A stretch of 64,000 nucleotides of DNA from a bacterium (GTDB taxonomy: Bacteria > Electryoneota > RPQS01), in the NCBI GenBank assembly GCA_013360195.1, contig JABWCQ010000003.1, forward strand, positions 116,765 through 180,764, in the 5' to 3' direction. The translations under genes were made by a program, and so were the position numbers. The notes under the pieces are model-generated. The model had not been told where the DNA came from, did not search any database, and saw nothing but the letters and a program-made list of their open reading frames with translations. Shown here in pieces: positions 54,428 to 62,742 of the stretch (positions are counted from its first letter, which is position 1; each line of letters opens with the position of its first letter).

Positions 54428-55176
54428 GTGAACTCGGAACGCGCTTCGGCAGTCCCGGGGCAAAAATCCGCTATTGGCTGAATGCTCGCCGCTTCAAAGA
54501 AGATCGACGGCATACGATTGTCGTCACGCATTGCGGCAAATTGGGAGACTTCATCGCCTGCCTGCCCGTTGCATCGTGGCTCTACAAGACTCGCGGTCAG
54601 AAAATTCACTTTGTTCTCGCGCGCGGTTTCACGCTCTTTGAACAAACCCGATCGCTGCTCATGCTTCAAGAGATGACGGACGCGGTGACGTTGGCGGACT
54701 TTCCGGTTTCCGATTGGGAGAAGGGCGGACAGCCCTATAAACATAATCCCAATCAATTCGGTGTCACCGCTCCGGAATACTACAACTTCGGATTCCGCCG
54801 GACTCCTCGCTGCTTCGTCCCCGAATATGTCGCGGGGGAACACGGCTTGGGGTATGACAAGGACTTCAAATTGTCTCTGGGGCAGGTTGAAAGGTCGAAT
54901 GAAGTTTTGATGAGCGACAGTTTCATGTCAGTGGAAATCCCGAACGCACAGGTCATTGATCATTCACAGGATGTCTTGACAAACGCACGCCGCATGGCCG
55001 CCGCGCGTGAATCTCACGTCTGCCAATCCGGACTCTTCCATGTGCTGGATTGGGCGGGCGTCAAGCCAACTTTTGTTTACATCTATCCGCATTCGGCGAA
55101 CATCCATCTTTTTACGAATCGCCTTTCGGAACACAATATAAAGTACATTGATCGCGTCGTCAGACCGCGACCCTGA
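54424..55176 (+). CDS. Glycosyltransferase family 9-like N-terminal half
   Basis: A 250-residue protein. Residues 28-70 (H-T-I-V-V-T-H-C-G-K-L-G-D-F-I-A-C-L-P-V) match the N-terminal acceptor half of GT9 enzymes (R-x-G-x-L-G-D-x-x-x-x-x-P). The matching C-terminal half is absent; it appears to be the previous gene, in reversed order. GTG start overlaps that gene by four bases. The last 120 residues have no clear match. Its cell-envelope sugar transfer role is inferred. Confidence 0.6.
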   Translation: MSELGTRFGSPGAKIRYWLNARRFKEDRRHTIVVTHCGKLGDFIACLPVASWLYKTRGQKIHFVLARGFTLFEQTRSLLMLQEMTDAVTLADFPVSDWEKGGQPYKHNPNQFGVTAPEYYNFGFRRTPRCFVPEYVAGEHGLGYDKDFKLSLGQVERSNEVLMSDSFMSVEIPNAQVIDHSQDVLTNARRMAAARESHVCQSGLFHVLDWAGVKPTFVYIYPHSANIHLFTNRLSEHNIKYIDRVVRPRP

Positions 55177-55181
55177 CACGA

Positions 55182-55958
55182 ATGCCCGGTTATATTGTTC
55201 ATAGCGGCTGGTGGTGCGACGGCTCAGGACTGCATCCCGGCGCGACCAAGCGTTCCGACCCGCGGATTCGTTCGCAATTGTTCTTTGACGTTTGGTACGA
55301 ATTTGTCACACGCTACACCAAACCGTCTAAGATACTCGTCGTTGACTCGGCCAGTCCGGTGCGGCCGGAACTTGAAGGGAAGAACCTCGAGTTCTTAAGT
55401 ATGACACGGAATTTTCTGCACGGCATGGCCTGTGACACAAAGTACGGCGGCTGGACGCGCGCCTTCTTCACCGGAGCGTTCTATGCGTTGATGAACGATG
55501 CCGAGTACTCCGTATTCATCGAGCAGGATTGCCTTTGCGTCGGCGACGGAATCATCGAGACCGCCATTGACAACATGGGCGGCAAACGAATCTCATTCTC
55601 CATCGGTGGTCCGAATTTTTCAGACCAAAGCCTGACTATCCTGCGCCGTGATTACATCATGGAGTTCGCGCAGGCGTTCTTTGCGATCCCCTTCGACGAC
55701 CGCGAGATGGACACGGAAACGAAATTCATCGCAATCGCCAAGGATCACAACTCACTGGTCGAACTTCCGTTCGGATACGGCCGCAATCGGCCCATTAATT
55801 TCAAAGACAAAATGTTCAGCGCGCAGCAGTGGCGGCCTGATGAACTCGCCCGGCTCTTCTACAAGACCGATTCGCCTGCTCTGCGCACGATGATTGATTA
55901 TGACAACAACTTCGGCCTGCAACTCGACCGTCTGGTTCGTAAAGTCACCGGACGGTAA
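55182..55958 (+). CDS. Putative GT-A-like glycosyltransferase
   Basis: A 258-residue soluble protein. A strand followed by acidic residues, Y-S-V-F-I-E-Q-D-C-L-C-V-G near 112-124, looks like the D-x-D-type metal site of a GT-A fold. Before it comes K-I-L-V-V-D-S-A-S-P, typical of the nucleotide-binding strand. I do not recognise the exact family. It starts five bases after the GT9-like gene and 40 bases before sufB, so three sugar-related genes stand inside the suf locus. Confidence 0.5.
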   Translation: MPGYIVHSGWWCDGSGLHPGATKRSDPRIRSQLFFDVWYEFVTRYTKPSKILVVDSASPVRPELEGKNLEFLSMTRNFLHGMACDTKYGGWTRAFFTGAFYALMNDAEYSVFIEQDCLCVGDGIIETAIDNMGGKRISFSIGGPNFSDQSLTILRRDYIMEFAQAFFAIPFDDREMDTETKFIAIAKDHNSLVELPFGYGRNRPINFKDKMFSAQQWRPDELARLFYKTDSPALRTMIDYDNNFGLQLDRLVRKVTGR

Positions 55959-55998
55959 CTTCGACAATTGATTTTCACTTTCACTTTCACATATTCCA

Positions 55999-57408
55999 AT
56001 GCCTGAATCCAAAGAATTCACACTCGACCTCGACAACTACGAACGCTTCGGCTTTTCCATGCCGGAGAAAAACGTGATTAAGCTCCCAAAAGGTTTGTCC
56101 AAGGAGGTCGTGCACGAAATCTCGCGTTACAAAAACGAGCCCGAGTGGATGTTGAATCTCCGTCTGAAAGGTCTCGACTACTTCTATAAGAAACCGCTGC
56201 CTCAGTGGGGACCCGACCTTTCCACAATCGACTGGGATGACATTCACTACTACATCAAGCCTTCCGACAAAGTTGAGCACGATTGGGACGCCGTTCCCAA
56301 AGAGATTCGCGAAACCTACGACAAACTCGGAATTCCTGAAGCGGAAAAGAAGTTTCTTGCCGGAGTCGGTGCCCAATACGAAAGCGAAGTCGTCTATCAT
56401 TCCTTGCAGGAGCAGTGGAGCAAACAGGGAGTTGTCTTTCTTGATACCGATACGGGCTTGAAGGAATATCCCGACCTCTACAAAGAGTACTTCAGCAAGT
56501 GCATTCCCGCGGGGGATAACAAACTCGCGGCGCTCAACACCGCGGTCTGGTCGGGCGGCAGTTTCATCTACGTCCCCAAAGGCGTGCATGTAACGATTCC
56601 GCTTCAGGCCTATTTCCGCATCAATGCCAAAAACTCCGGTCAGTTCGAGCGCACCTTGATTATCTGCGATGAAGGCGCGAACGTGCACTATGTCGAAGGC
56701 TGCACCGCCCCCGTCTATTCGAGCGACTCGCTTCACTCCGCAGTCGTGGAAATCTACTGCAAGAAGAATTCCCGCGTGCGCTATACCACGATTCAGAACT
56801 GGTCAAAGAACGTCTATAACCTCGTGACCAAGCGCGCCATTGCCGAAGAAGGTGCGACGATGGAGTGGGTGGACTGCAACATCGGTTCAAAAATCACGAT
56901 GAAGTATCCGTCCGTCTATCTCATGGGACGCGGTGCCAAGGCTGACATTCTCTCTGTCGCCTATGCCGGTCCCGGCATGCACACGGAAGCCGGCGCAAAG
57001 GTCATTCACCGCGCTCCCGATACGACTAGCGTCGTCATTTCAAAGTCAATCTCGCGCGGCGGCGGCAGAACTTCTTATCGCGGCTTGGTAGAAGTTGCGA
57101 AAGGAGCAACCAATAGCAAGAGCAGCGTCGGCTGCGATGCGCTTCTGCTCGATGACCACAGCCGCAGCGATACCTATCCTTACATGAACATTCAGGAAGA
57201 CCGCGTCGAACTGGGACACGAGGCCACCGTGTCGAAAATCGGTGACGAGCAGGTCTTCTATCTCCAGAGTCGCGGCATCTCAGAAGAAGAGGCCATGACC
57301 ATGATTGTCCGCGGTTTCATCGAACCGGTGGTGAAGGAATTGCCGATGGAATACGCCCTCGAAATGAATCGTCTTATCCAACTCCAGATGGAGGGATCCG
57401 TTGGCTGA
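55999..57408 (+). CDS. sufB: Fe-S cluster assembly protein SufB
   Basis: A 469-residue scaffold subunit that with SufC and SufD forms the SufBC2D complex. It has the beta-helix core with [33 protein letters not shown] and [14 protein letters not shown]. The SufB/D end reads [15 protein letters not shown]. The conserved Cys in E-G-C-T-A-P is present. It overlaps the sufD start by eight bases. The promoter is probably that of the Rrf2 regulator, but with 40 bases before it a second one cannot be excluded. Confidence 0.97.
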   Translation: MPESKEFTLDLDNYERFGFSMPEKNVIKLPKGLSKEVVHEISRYKNEPEWMLNLRLKGLDYFYKKPLPQWGPDLSTIDWDDIHYYIKPSDKVEHDWDAVPKEIRETYDKLGIPEAEKKFLAGVGAQYESEVVYHSLQEQWSKQGVVFLDTDTGLKEYPDLYKEYFSKCIPAGDNKLAALNTAVWSGGSFIYVPKGVHVTIPLQAYFRINAKNSGQFERTLIICDEGANVHYVEGCTAPVYSSDSLHSAVVEIYCKKNSRVRYTTIQNWSKNVYNLVTKRAIAEEGATMEWVDCNIGSKITMKYPSVYLMGRGAKADILSVAYAGPGMHTEAGAKVIHRAPDTTSVVISKSISRGGGRTSYRGLVEVAKGATNSKSSVGCDALLLDDHSRSDTYPYMNIQEDRVELGHEATVSKIGDEQVFYLQSRGISEEEAMTMIVRGFIEPVVKELPMEYALEMNRLIQLQMEGSVG

Positions 57409-58615
57409 GACCCGCACTCAAAAACTGCAAATGAGCTATCTCGAAAAAATCTCCGCCGGTCACGCGCTCTTTACACCTGATGACCGTGCACACTTTCTTT
57501 CTCAGGCGCGCACCTCTTCAACTCCCGCGAAGGATGTCGAAGAGTGGCGCAAGAATGACGCCGATGCTTTTCCGTGGAGTAATGTCGAATCCGCGAGTGA
57601 CTCGACCCGTTTTGAATCCTCCATCAATGTCCGCAGCGGCCTGACTCCCGATGCGCTGGTGGCGACGCCGAACGACCGCGAGCTCTTTCGCTCGATGCTG
57701 GATGTCGAGGATGCGGACACGGACGCCAAGTTCCTCCACTATCACCGTGCTTTAACAGCTCAACCTGTCTGCCTCCGTGTGCCGGCCAACACAACCGGCG
57801 TTGTCATTGATTTATCACATCGTCACACCGGCGGAGGACTTGCGGCGCCTGCGACTTTGGTTGTCGTTGAGCGCGGTGCGGAAGCCGTTATCTTCGACCG
57901 TTGGCACACCGACAGTAAGGACGCACCCGTCATCGGCCGCACCGAAATTCTGGTGAAGCAAGGCGCTCGCCTGCACTATGTCCATGACGAGCAGATTCCG
58001 GTGAACTCCGCGATGTATCGAACCGGCCGCATCCGCGTTGAGCGGGATGGATACCTGAATTGGTGCGCATTCACGACCGGTGGCGCATGGCACGTCGCCA
58101 AGCTTCGCATTGACCTCCTCGGTGTCAACACCGAATGTCATCTGAGCGGACTCTTCAGCGGTCACGGCAGTGCGAATGCCGAGCATCGTACCCATCAGCA
58201 TCACGGCACACCAAACGGATTTTCCAATCTTCTCTTCAAGACGCTGCTCGCCGGACAGGCGCATTCAATCTATCAGGGCATCATCACCGTACCGCAGATC
58301 GCGCAGAAGACGGACGCGTATCAAACCTGCCGCAATCTGATGCTCGATCCCGGAACGCATGCCGATGCCATTCCCAAACTCGAAATCATTGCTGATGACG
58401 TCAAGTGCAGCCATGGTGCATCCATCGGCACGCTGAATAAGGAACAGCTCTTTTATTTGCAAACTCGTGGACTCAACTATCGTGAGGCATTGACCGCCAT
58501 TGGAATGGGGTTCGGCGAAGAGGTGATTCAGACGGTTCCGGAGTCTCTCGAGGATGTCCGGCAAAGTTGGCGCGAACGGGTTGCGCAGACTGTCGGTCGC
58601 GCATCGGGACACTGA
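57401..58615 (+). CDS. sufD: Fe-S cluster assembly protein SufD
   Basis: A 404-residue SufB paralogue. The C-terminal half (about 190-380) has [35 protein letters not shown] and K-C-S-H-G-A-S-I-G, the SufD type, including the functional His. The start is TTG with GGAGG eight bases upstream, overlapping sufB by eight bases in another frame. The terminator at 58626-58664 follows, so the suf genes form two transcription units here. Confidence 0.95.
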   Translation: MAETRTQKLQMSYLEKISAGHALFTPDDRAHFLSQARTSSTPAKDVEEWRKNDADAFPWSNVESASDSTRFESSINVRSGLTPDALVATPNDRELFRSMLDVEDADTDAKFLHYHRALTAQPVCLRVPANTTGVVIDLSHRHTGGGLAAPATLVVVERGAEAVIFDRWHTDSKDAPVIGRTEILVKQGARLHYVHDEQIPVNSAMYRTGRIRVERDGYLNWCAFTTGGAWHVAKLRIDLLGVNTECHLSGLFSGHGSANAEHRTHQHHGTPNGFSNLLFKTLLAGQAHSIYQGIITVPQIAQKTDAYQTCRNLMLDPGTHADAIPKLEIIADDVKCSHGASIGTLNKEQLFYLQTRGLNYREALTAIGMGFGEEVIQTVPESLEDVRQSWRERVAQTVGRASGH

Positions 58616-58625
58616 CAAAACCACA

Positions 58626-58664
58626 AACGCCCCGGTGCAGCATCAGCACGGGGCGTTCCCTTTA
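58626..58664. terminator. Intrinsic terminator after sufD
   Basis: AACGCCCC (58626-58633) pairs with GGGGCGTT (58650-58657), with GTGC/GCAC continuing inside. A T-rich tail follows on both strands, so it may also stop the minus-strand lipoprotein transcript. Confidence 0.8.
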
Positions 58665-58699
58665 TTGCGGGCTGTATATGTCCCGCTAAATCTGGTGTG

Positions 58700-59281
58700 T
58701 CAGTTTCGTTGTGTCAGGCGCCGTCCGATGATGTAACGTGAAAAGTGCAGCACTTTGCATTCAATCCAGCCGTTGTCCGGATTGACCCACGTGTCAAGCT
58801 CTTCAAATCGTCCGGTGTCCGGGTTGTAATAGTAATATGCAACATCCGCGGCAAACGTGTTCTCTGGTAACTCAATCACCGTTGAGTCAATCCAGAAGAG
58901 CACCGAATCCGCGAACTGCATCCCGTTTGGACCGTATTCCAACTGTGAATACGTCGCGTCTTTTACTATGATATCGCATTCCACATCGGGATGCGATCCA
59001 AGACAGCCGGGATAGACGAACAAACCGGCCATATCTTCAATTTCGACATGAGTCGTGTCAACGTTCGTTACCCAGAGAGCCGCCCTGTAGTTTGCGGCAG
59101 CAGCGCGCGCGCGGCCTGAATCGCTCCACCAGAAGAACTCCGCGCCGTCGCCCGGCCCGGCTTCAAGCATGTCCGGTGTGGGCTCCGCAGGATAGCCCGC
59201 ACTCTCATTGTTATCTTCGCTGTCACAGCCAATGGCCAAAAGAACCATCAGGCACAAAGGCAGCATGTATAAACGGCTCAT
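58700..59281 (-). CDS. Small lipoprotein with ZU5-like segment, on the opposite strand within the suf locus
   Basis: A 193-residue lipoprotein. Lipobox L-A-I-G-C at about residue 19. An acidic linker rich in Glu, Asp and Pro follows, and then a beta domain. The last part (P-D-T-G-R-F-E-E-L-D-T-W-V, then V-L-H-F-S-R-Y-I-I-G) resembles the ends of ZU5-like domains, as in the lipoprotein at 12287-13636. It splits the suf locus between sufD and the Rieske gene. Function unknown. Confidence 0.7.
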   Translation of the reverse strand: MSRLYMLPLCLMVLLAIGCDSEDNNESAGYPAEPTPDMLEAGPGDGAEFFWWSDSGRARAAAANYRAALWVTNVDTTHVEIEDMAGLFVYPGCLGSHPDVECDIIVKDATYSQLEYGPNGMQFADSVLFWIDSTVIELPENTFAADVAYYYYNPDTGRFEELDTWVNPDNGWIECKVLHFSRYIIGRRLTQRN

Positions 59282-59354
59282 TTACACCACTCACATCTGT
59301 TGATTGTTGTCCTTGCTTACCCTAATGGCAAACAATGGACCACAATGACAAATA

Positions 59355-59365
59355 TGACATTGTCA
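59355..59365. promoter_or_regulatory. Short palindrome upstream of the Rieske-sufS-sufU unit
   Basis: TGACA-T-TGTCA is a perfect 11-base inverted repeat 10 bases before the Rieske ATG. It could bind a regulator, but no clear -35/-10 pair was found nearby. Confidence 0.25.
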
Positions 59366-59375
59366 CTCTAAAATC

Positions 59376-59723
59376 ATGAATCAAGAAACACAATTAGTCA
59401 AGATCTGTTCTGTCTCCGACCTGCCTCGCAATGGCGGAAAGGGATTTCAAGTCGGTTCACTCGAACTCGCAATTTTTCAATCGGACGGTAAACTTTATGC
59501 CACTGACGATTTGTGCTCGCACGAAGATGAATACCTGAGCGACGGGTGGCTCGAAGGCAACTGCATTGAATGTCCCCGGCACGGTGCACGCTTCTCACTT
59601 GATACCGGCGAAGCTCTCTCGCTGCCGGCCACGGAACCCATTCAGGTATTCGGAGTAGAACGGAAAGGCGATGACATCTACGTCGCCATTCCGGTGAAAT
59701 ATCTGCAAACGGAGGGAGCGTGA
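59376..59723 (+). CDS. Rieske-type [2Fe-2S] ferredoxin of the suf locus
   Basis: A 115-residue soluble protein. The Rieske motifs are C-x-H (Cys47, His49) and C-x-x-H (Cys66, His69), which hold a [2Fe-2S] cluster through two Cys and two His. The rest of the fold (R-F-S-L-D-T-G-E-A) fits dioxygenase-type Rieske ferredoxins. In suf loci this protein (SufE-like position, sometimes annotated non-heme iron oxygenase ferredoxin) may carry electrons for cluster assembly. It overlaps sufS by four bases. Confidence 0.9.
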   Translation: MNQETQLVKICSVSDLPRNGGKGFQVGSLELAIFQSDGKLYATDDLCSHEDEYLSDGWLEGNCIECPRHGARFSLDTGEALSLPATEPIQVFGVERKGDDIYVAIPVKYLQTEGA

Positions 59724-60943
59724 GTTCCATTCTGGGACGGGACGTCCGCAAGGATTTCCCCATATTGAACGTGAAGGTCAACGGCAAGCCGTTGGTCTAT
59801 CTCGATAGTGCCGCAAGTTCGCAAAAACCGAACGAAGTGATGACCGCATACTGCAAGTTCTGCGAGTCGCGCTACGCCAACGTTCACCGCGGCATCCATA
59901 CACTCGGTGAGGCCGCGACGGGGGATTACGAAGCCGCTCGTAGGGCGATTGCCGCTTTTATCAAGGCACCGGCGCTTGAAGGTGTGATATTCACTCGCGG
60001 GACGACCGAGTCCATAAACCTGGTTGCGCATTCCTTCGGCAGCAAGTTTATCAAGCACGGACAGGCGATCGTTCTGACTCCGATGGAGCACCACGCTAAC
60101 TTGATTCCGTGGCAGCAGGTGGCGAAATCCGTCGGTGCGGAGCTGCGCTTCATTCCGATAAAGAGTGATGGAACTCTTGACCTTGCGGAAGCGCGCAAAC
60201 TGATTGACCATAAAACAGCGCTTGTTGCCGTGACACATGTCTCAAACGTGCTCGGAACAATTAACCCCGTCGGTGAACTTGTGCAATTGGCGCATAAGGT
60301 TGGCGCGAAAATTCTAATTGACGGCGCGCAGTCTGTTCCTCATATGCCCGTGAACTTGAGCGAATTGAATGCGGACTTTTACGCATTCTCCGCGCACAAA
60401 ATGCTCGGCCCGACCGGCATTGGCGTGCTCTACGGCAGACCGGAAATTCTCGATGACATGGAGCCGTATATGACCGGCGGCGAAATGATTCGGGAAGTCT
60501 TTCTTGACCACGCGACATGGAACAAGTTGCCCTATAAGTTCGAAGCCGGAACCCCCGCCATTGCGGAAGCGGTAAGCCTGACCGCTGCCGTTGCCTATCT
60601 CGAGGAAATCGGGATGGACAGAATCGAGCAATTCGACCAGCATCTCACCATGCACGCTCTCGAAAAGCTTTCGGCTGAGCCCAAGTTGCAAATCTACGGT
60701 CCGCGAACTTTTCGCGGCGGTGTGGTGTCCTTCAATGTGCCGGGCGTTCATCCCCACGACCTTGCGGCTTTGCTTGACCGCGAAGGAGTGGCAATTCGCG
60801 CCGGCCACCATTGCTGCCAGCCGCTCATGCGCTGGCTGGGTGTACAGGCAACCGCGCGTGCCAGCGTTTACTTGTACAATACCCTTGACGACATCGACCA
60901 ATTGGTAGCTGCCGTTCGTACGGCACGGGCGATACTCGCATGA
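59720..60943 (+). CDS. sufS: Cysteine desulfurase SufS
   Basis: A 407-residue PLP enzyme that takes sulfur from cysteine for cluster assembly. The internal aldimine Lys227 is in F-S-A-H-K-M-L-G, the catalytic Cys365 is in R-A-G-H-H-C-C-Q-P, and T-H-V-S-N-V-L-G-T and I-D-G-A-Q-S-V-P-H-M are the usual PLP-site motifs. The start is GTG 59720 with GGAG upstream. It partners SufU, encoded next with a four-base overlap. Confidence 0.97.
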   Translation: MSSILGRDVRKDFPILNVKVNGKPLVYLDSAASSQKPNEVMTAYCKFCESRYANVHRGIHTLGEAATGDYEAARRAIAAFIKAPALEGVIFTRGTTESINLVAHSFGSKFIKHGQAIVLTPMEHHANLIPWQQVAKSVGAELRFIPIKSDGTLDLAEARKLIDHKTALVAVTHVSNVLGTINPVGELVQLAHKVGAKILIDGAQSVPHMPVNLSELNADFYAFSAHKMLGPTGIGVLYGRPEILDDMEPYMTGGEMIREVFLDHATWNKLPYKFEAGTPAIAEAVSLTAAVAYLEEIGMDRIEQFDQHLTMHALEKLSAEPKLQIYGPRTFRGGVVSFNVPGVHPHDLAALLDREGVAIRAGHHCCQPLMRWLGVQATARASVYLYNTLDDIDQLVAAVRTARAILA

Positions 60944-61362
60944 CCGACCTGTACAGCGATATCCTGCTGGATCACTATAAACTGCCGCGCAACAAGGGCA
61001 AGCTTGCCGAAGAGACCCATTCGATGGAGGGCAAGAACCCGCTCTGCGGTGACGAACTGATTCTGCATTTGAAGCTCGTGGATGACAGGATTGCCGACAT
61101 CTCTTTTGAAGGCAACGGCTGTGCGATTTCGATGGCAAGCGCTTCGATGTTGACGGAAGACTTGAAGGGACGCACGATTGCCGAAGTTCAAAAAAGAATC
61201 GAGCAATTTCGCAGTTTCATCCGCGAGGGCAAGGTACCGGACGGCGAACCCATGGACGACATGACTTCCCTTGCCGGCGTCGCACAATTGCCGGTGCGTG
61301 TCAAATGTGCCACCCTGCCTTGGACCACCATGGAAGAGGCACTGAAATCGATTCCTGAATAA
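60940..61362 (+). CDS. sufU: SufU, sulfur transfer or scaffold protein
   Basis: A 140-residue IscU-like protein of the SufU type. The zinc/cluster ligands are Cys36 (N-P-L-C-G-D-E) with Asp38, Cys61 (G-N-G-C-A-I-S) and Cys123 (V-K-C-A-T-L-P-W). The insert between the second and third cysteines is characteristic of SufU. In Firmicutes it takes sulfur from SufS and passes it to SufBCD. It ends the suf locus, followed by a terminator. Confidence 0.96.
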   Translation: MTDLYSDILLDHYKLPRNKGKLAEETHSMEGKNPLCGDELILHLKLVDDRIADISFEGNGCAISMASASMLTEDLKGRTIAEVQKRIEQFRSFIREGKVPDGEPMDDMTSLAGVAQLPVRVKCATLPWTTMEEALKSIPE

Positions 61363-61378
61363 GCCCCTGCTTTTCGCT

Positions 61379-61403
61379 AAAAGCCCCGTCTTGGGGCTTT
61401 TTT
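61379..61403 (+). terminator. Intrinsic terminator after sufU
   Basis: AAAAGCCCC (61379-61387) pairs with GGGGCTTTT (61393-61401) around a five-base loop, and T residues follow. It lies 17 bases past the stop codon. Confidence 0.92.
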
Positions 61404-61533
61404 GTGCCCGAGAAGACCCAAAAGAGGGTCATTTTGAATTGCATTAGGTTATAGAGAACGCTATATTCCCCATTGTTCTCATCTGGCCTGGAATTTGCGC
61501 AACTCATTGCATTATGCGCTTTTAAGGGCTGTT

Positions 61534-62634
61534 ATGAACCACCAATTATCGGACCTGCGAAAAATTTGCCTCCTCGGAATTAATCCGGTAACTTCTGCAT
61601 TTGCCGCCGCCCTGAAAAATTCGGGTTTTCGGGGAGAACTGTTTGGCGTAGATAGCGAAAAGATCGTCAAGGACGCTTGGGGCAAGACGGTCATCACGGA
61701 CGGAAGTACAAGCCTTGACGAAGGGCTTAAGAACAGCGACCTCGTCGCTCTTGGTGAATCAAAACATCTCCCCGAAGATACCTTTGCATTTGCCGTGGAC
61801 CGGGCGGCATCGGACGCGGTGATGTTGGACATGATTTCGAATCGTCACCGGCTTGACCGTTCAATTGCGGTTGCAGCGCGACGGGATTTGCACTACATCG
61901 GATTTCATATTGAGCCGACGCTTGGAACGACGGCCGATTGCAGTGCAAACATACGCGCTTTCTTCAGCGGCAAAACGGTTTTGCTGACGCCGCAGTTCAA
62001 GTCCGATATTCCGGCAGCAGAAATGCTGACGACAGTTTTTGTCGCGTGTGGTGCAAGTGTGCACTCCATGAATCAGGACAAATTCGACGAGCGGCATGCT
62101 CAGTTTGACTTGGTATCCGATGTCTTGAAGTTTCTGGAACTGGAGACAATCTTGCGAAACTGCCGGCCGGAGCAGGTGGTGACTCAGCATTTGGAAAGCC
62201 GGATAAGTCAACAGCTTGACTACTGTTCGGATTCGCGCAAATCGGAATGGTTGAAAGAACTTGCTGATAATCGCTCGGAAGTTATCAAGGTGCTCTCCAC
62301 GATTGAAGCAACCGTCGGGAATCTGCGCACAAATCTGCTGATTGGTTCACTGGACGAGCATGTCGCTTCCGTGATTCAGGCCGGGCGCGCGCTGCTGTCG
62401 AAAGCGGTGAGCAGCGAAGGGCCGGAACTGATCGTTAATACTGGCGACAGCCCGCGAGTGATGCAGGCGATTGCGACCGCCATGGCGGAAGCGCGGATCG
62501 CGATTGACCGGATTGAACGGCTGACTGAGCGCGGTGACGGTTATTTCAAATTGAGGCTGCTCTCATTGGATGAGCGGGCGCGCGCCGAGAGTGTGTTGCG
62601 AACCGCAGGAATAGAAACAGAACAAACGGATTGA
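61534..62634 (+). CDS. Degenerate prephenate dehydrogenase (TyrA) paralogue
   Basis: A 366-residue protein with the overall plan of TyrA. It has a Rossmann strand-loop-helix (K-I-C-L-L-G-I-N-P-V-T-S-A-F-A), a region G-F-H-I-E-P-T-L-G-T-T-A aligning with the catalytic G-G-H-P-L-A-G-S, a helical domain, and a C-terminal ACT-like segment (E-L-I-V-N-T-G-D-S-P-R-V-M-Q-A-I-A). The dinucleotide loop lacks the usual G-G-S, and the catalytic Ser/Lys and H-P-x-A-G motifs are altered, so it is probably not an active dehydrogenase; it may be regulatory. The start is chosen at ATG 61534 with AAGGG upstream. It ends in TGA in the same frame as the next gene. Confidence 0.7.
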   Translation: MNHQLSDLRKICLLGINPVTSAFAAALKNSGFRGELFGVDSEKIVKDAWGKTVITDGSTSLDEGLKNSDLVALGESKHLPEDTFAFAVDRAASDAVMLDMISNRHRLDRSIAVAARRDLHYIGFHIEPTLGTTADCSANIRAFFSGKTVLLTPQFKSDIPAAEMLTTVFVACGASVHSMNQDKFDERHAQFDLVSDVLKFLELETILRNCRPEQVVTQHLESRISQQLDYCSDSRKSEWLKELADNRSEVIKVLSTIEATVGNLRTNLLIGSLDEHVASVIQAGRALLSKAVSSEGPELIVNTGDSPRVMQAIATAMAEARIAIDRIERLTERGDGYFKLRLLSLDERARAESVLRTAGIETEQTD

Positions 62635-62742
62635 ATTGGAGATTGTTCTACGGAACAGGCACATTCCCCCGCCACGGATCTCGTCGAACTGACGCTTCCT
62701 GATCCACTTGAATTATTTCGGAACGATTTCAACAAAGTCGCC

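Noticed and set aside
53846..55176. Single GT9 gene broken by a frameshift
   Set aside because: The half-domain order is reversed (C-terminal half first), so no single frameshift restores a normal gene.
62632..62634. TGA as selenocysteine codon
   Set aside because: There is no selenoprotein homologue of TyrA, no hairpin of the bacterial SECIS type was seen just downstream, and TGA is used as a stop many times in the window.
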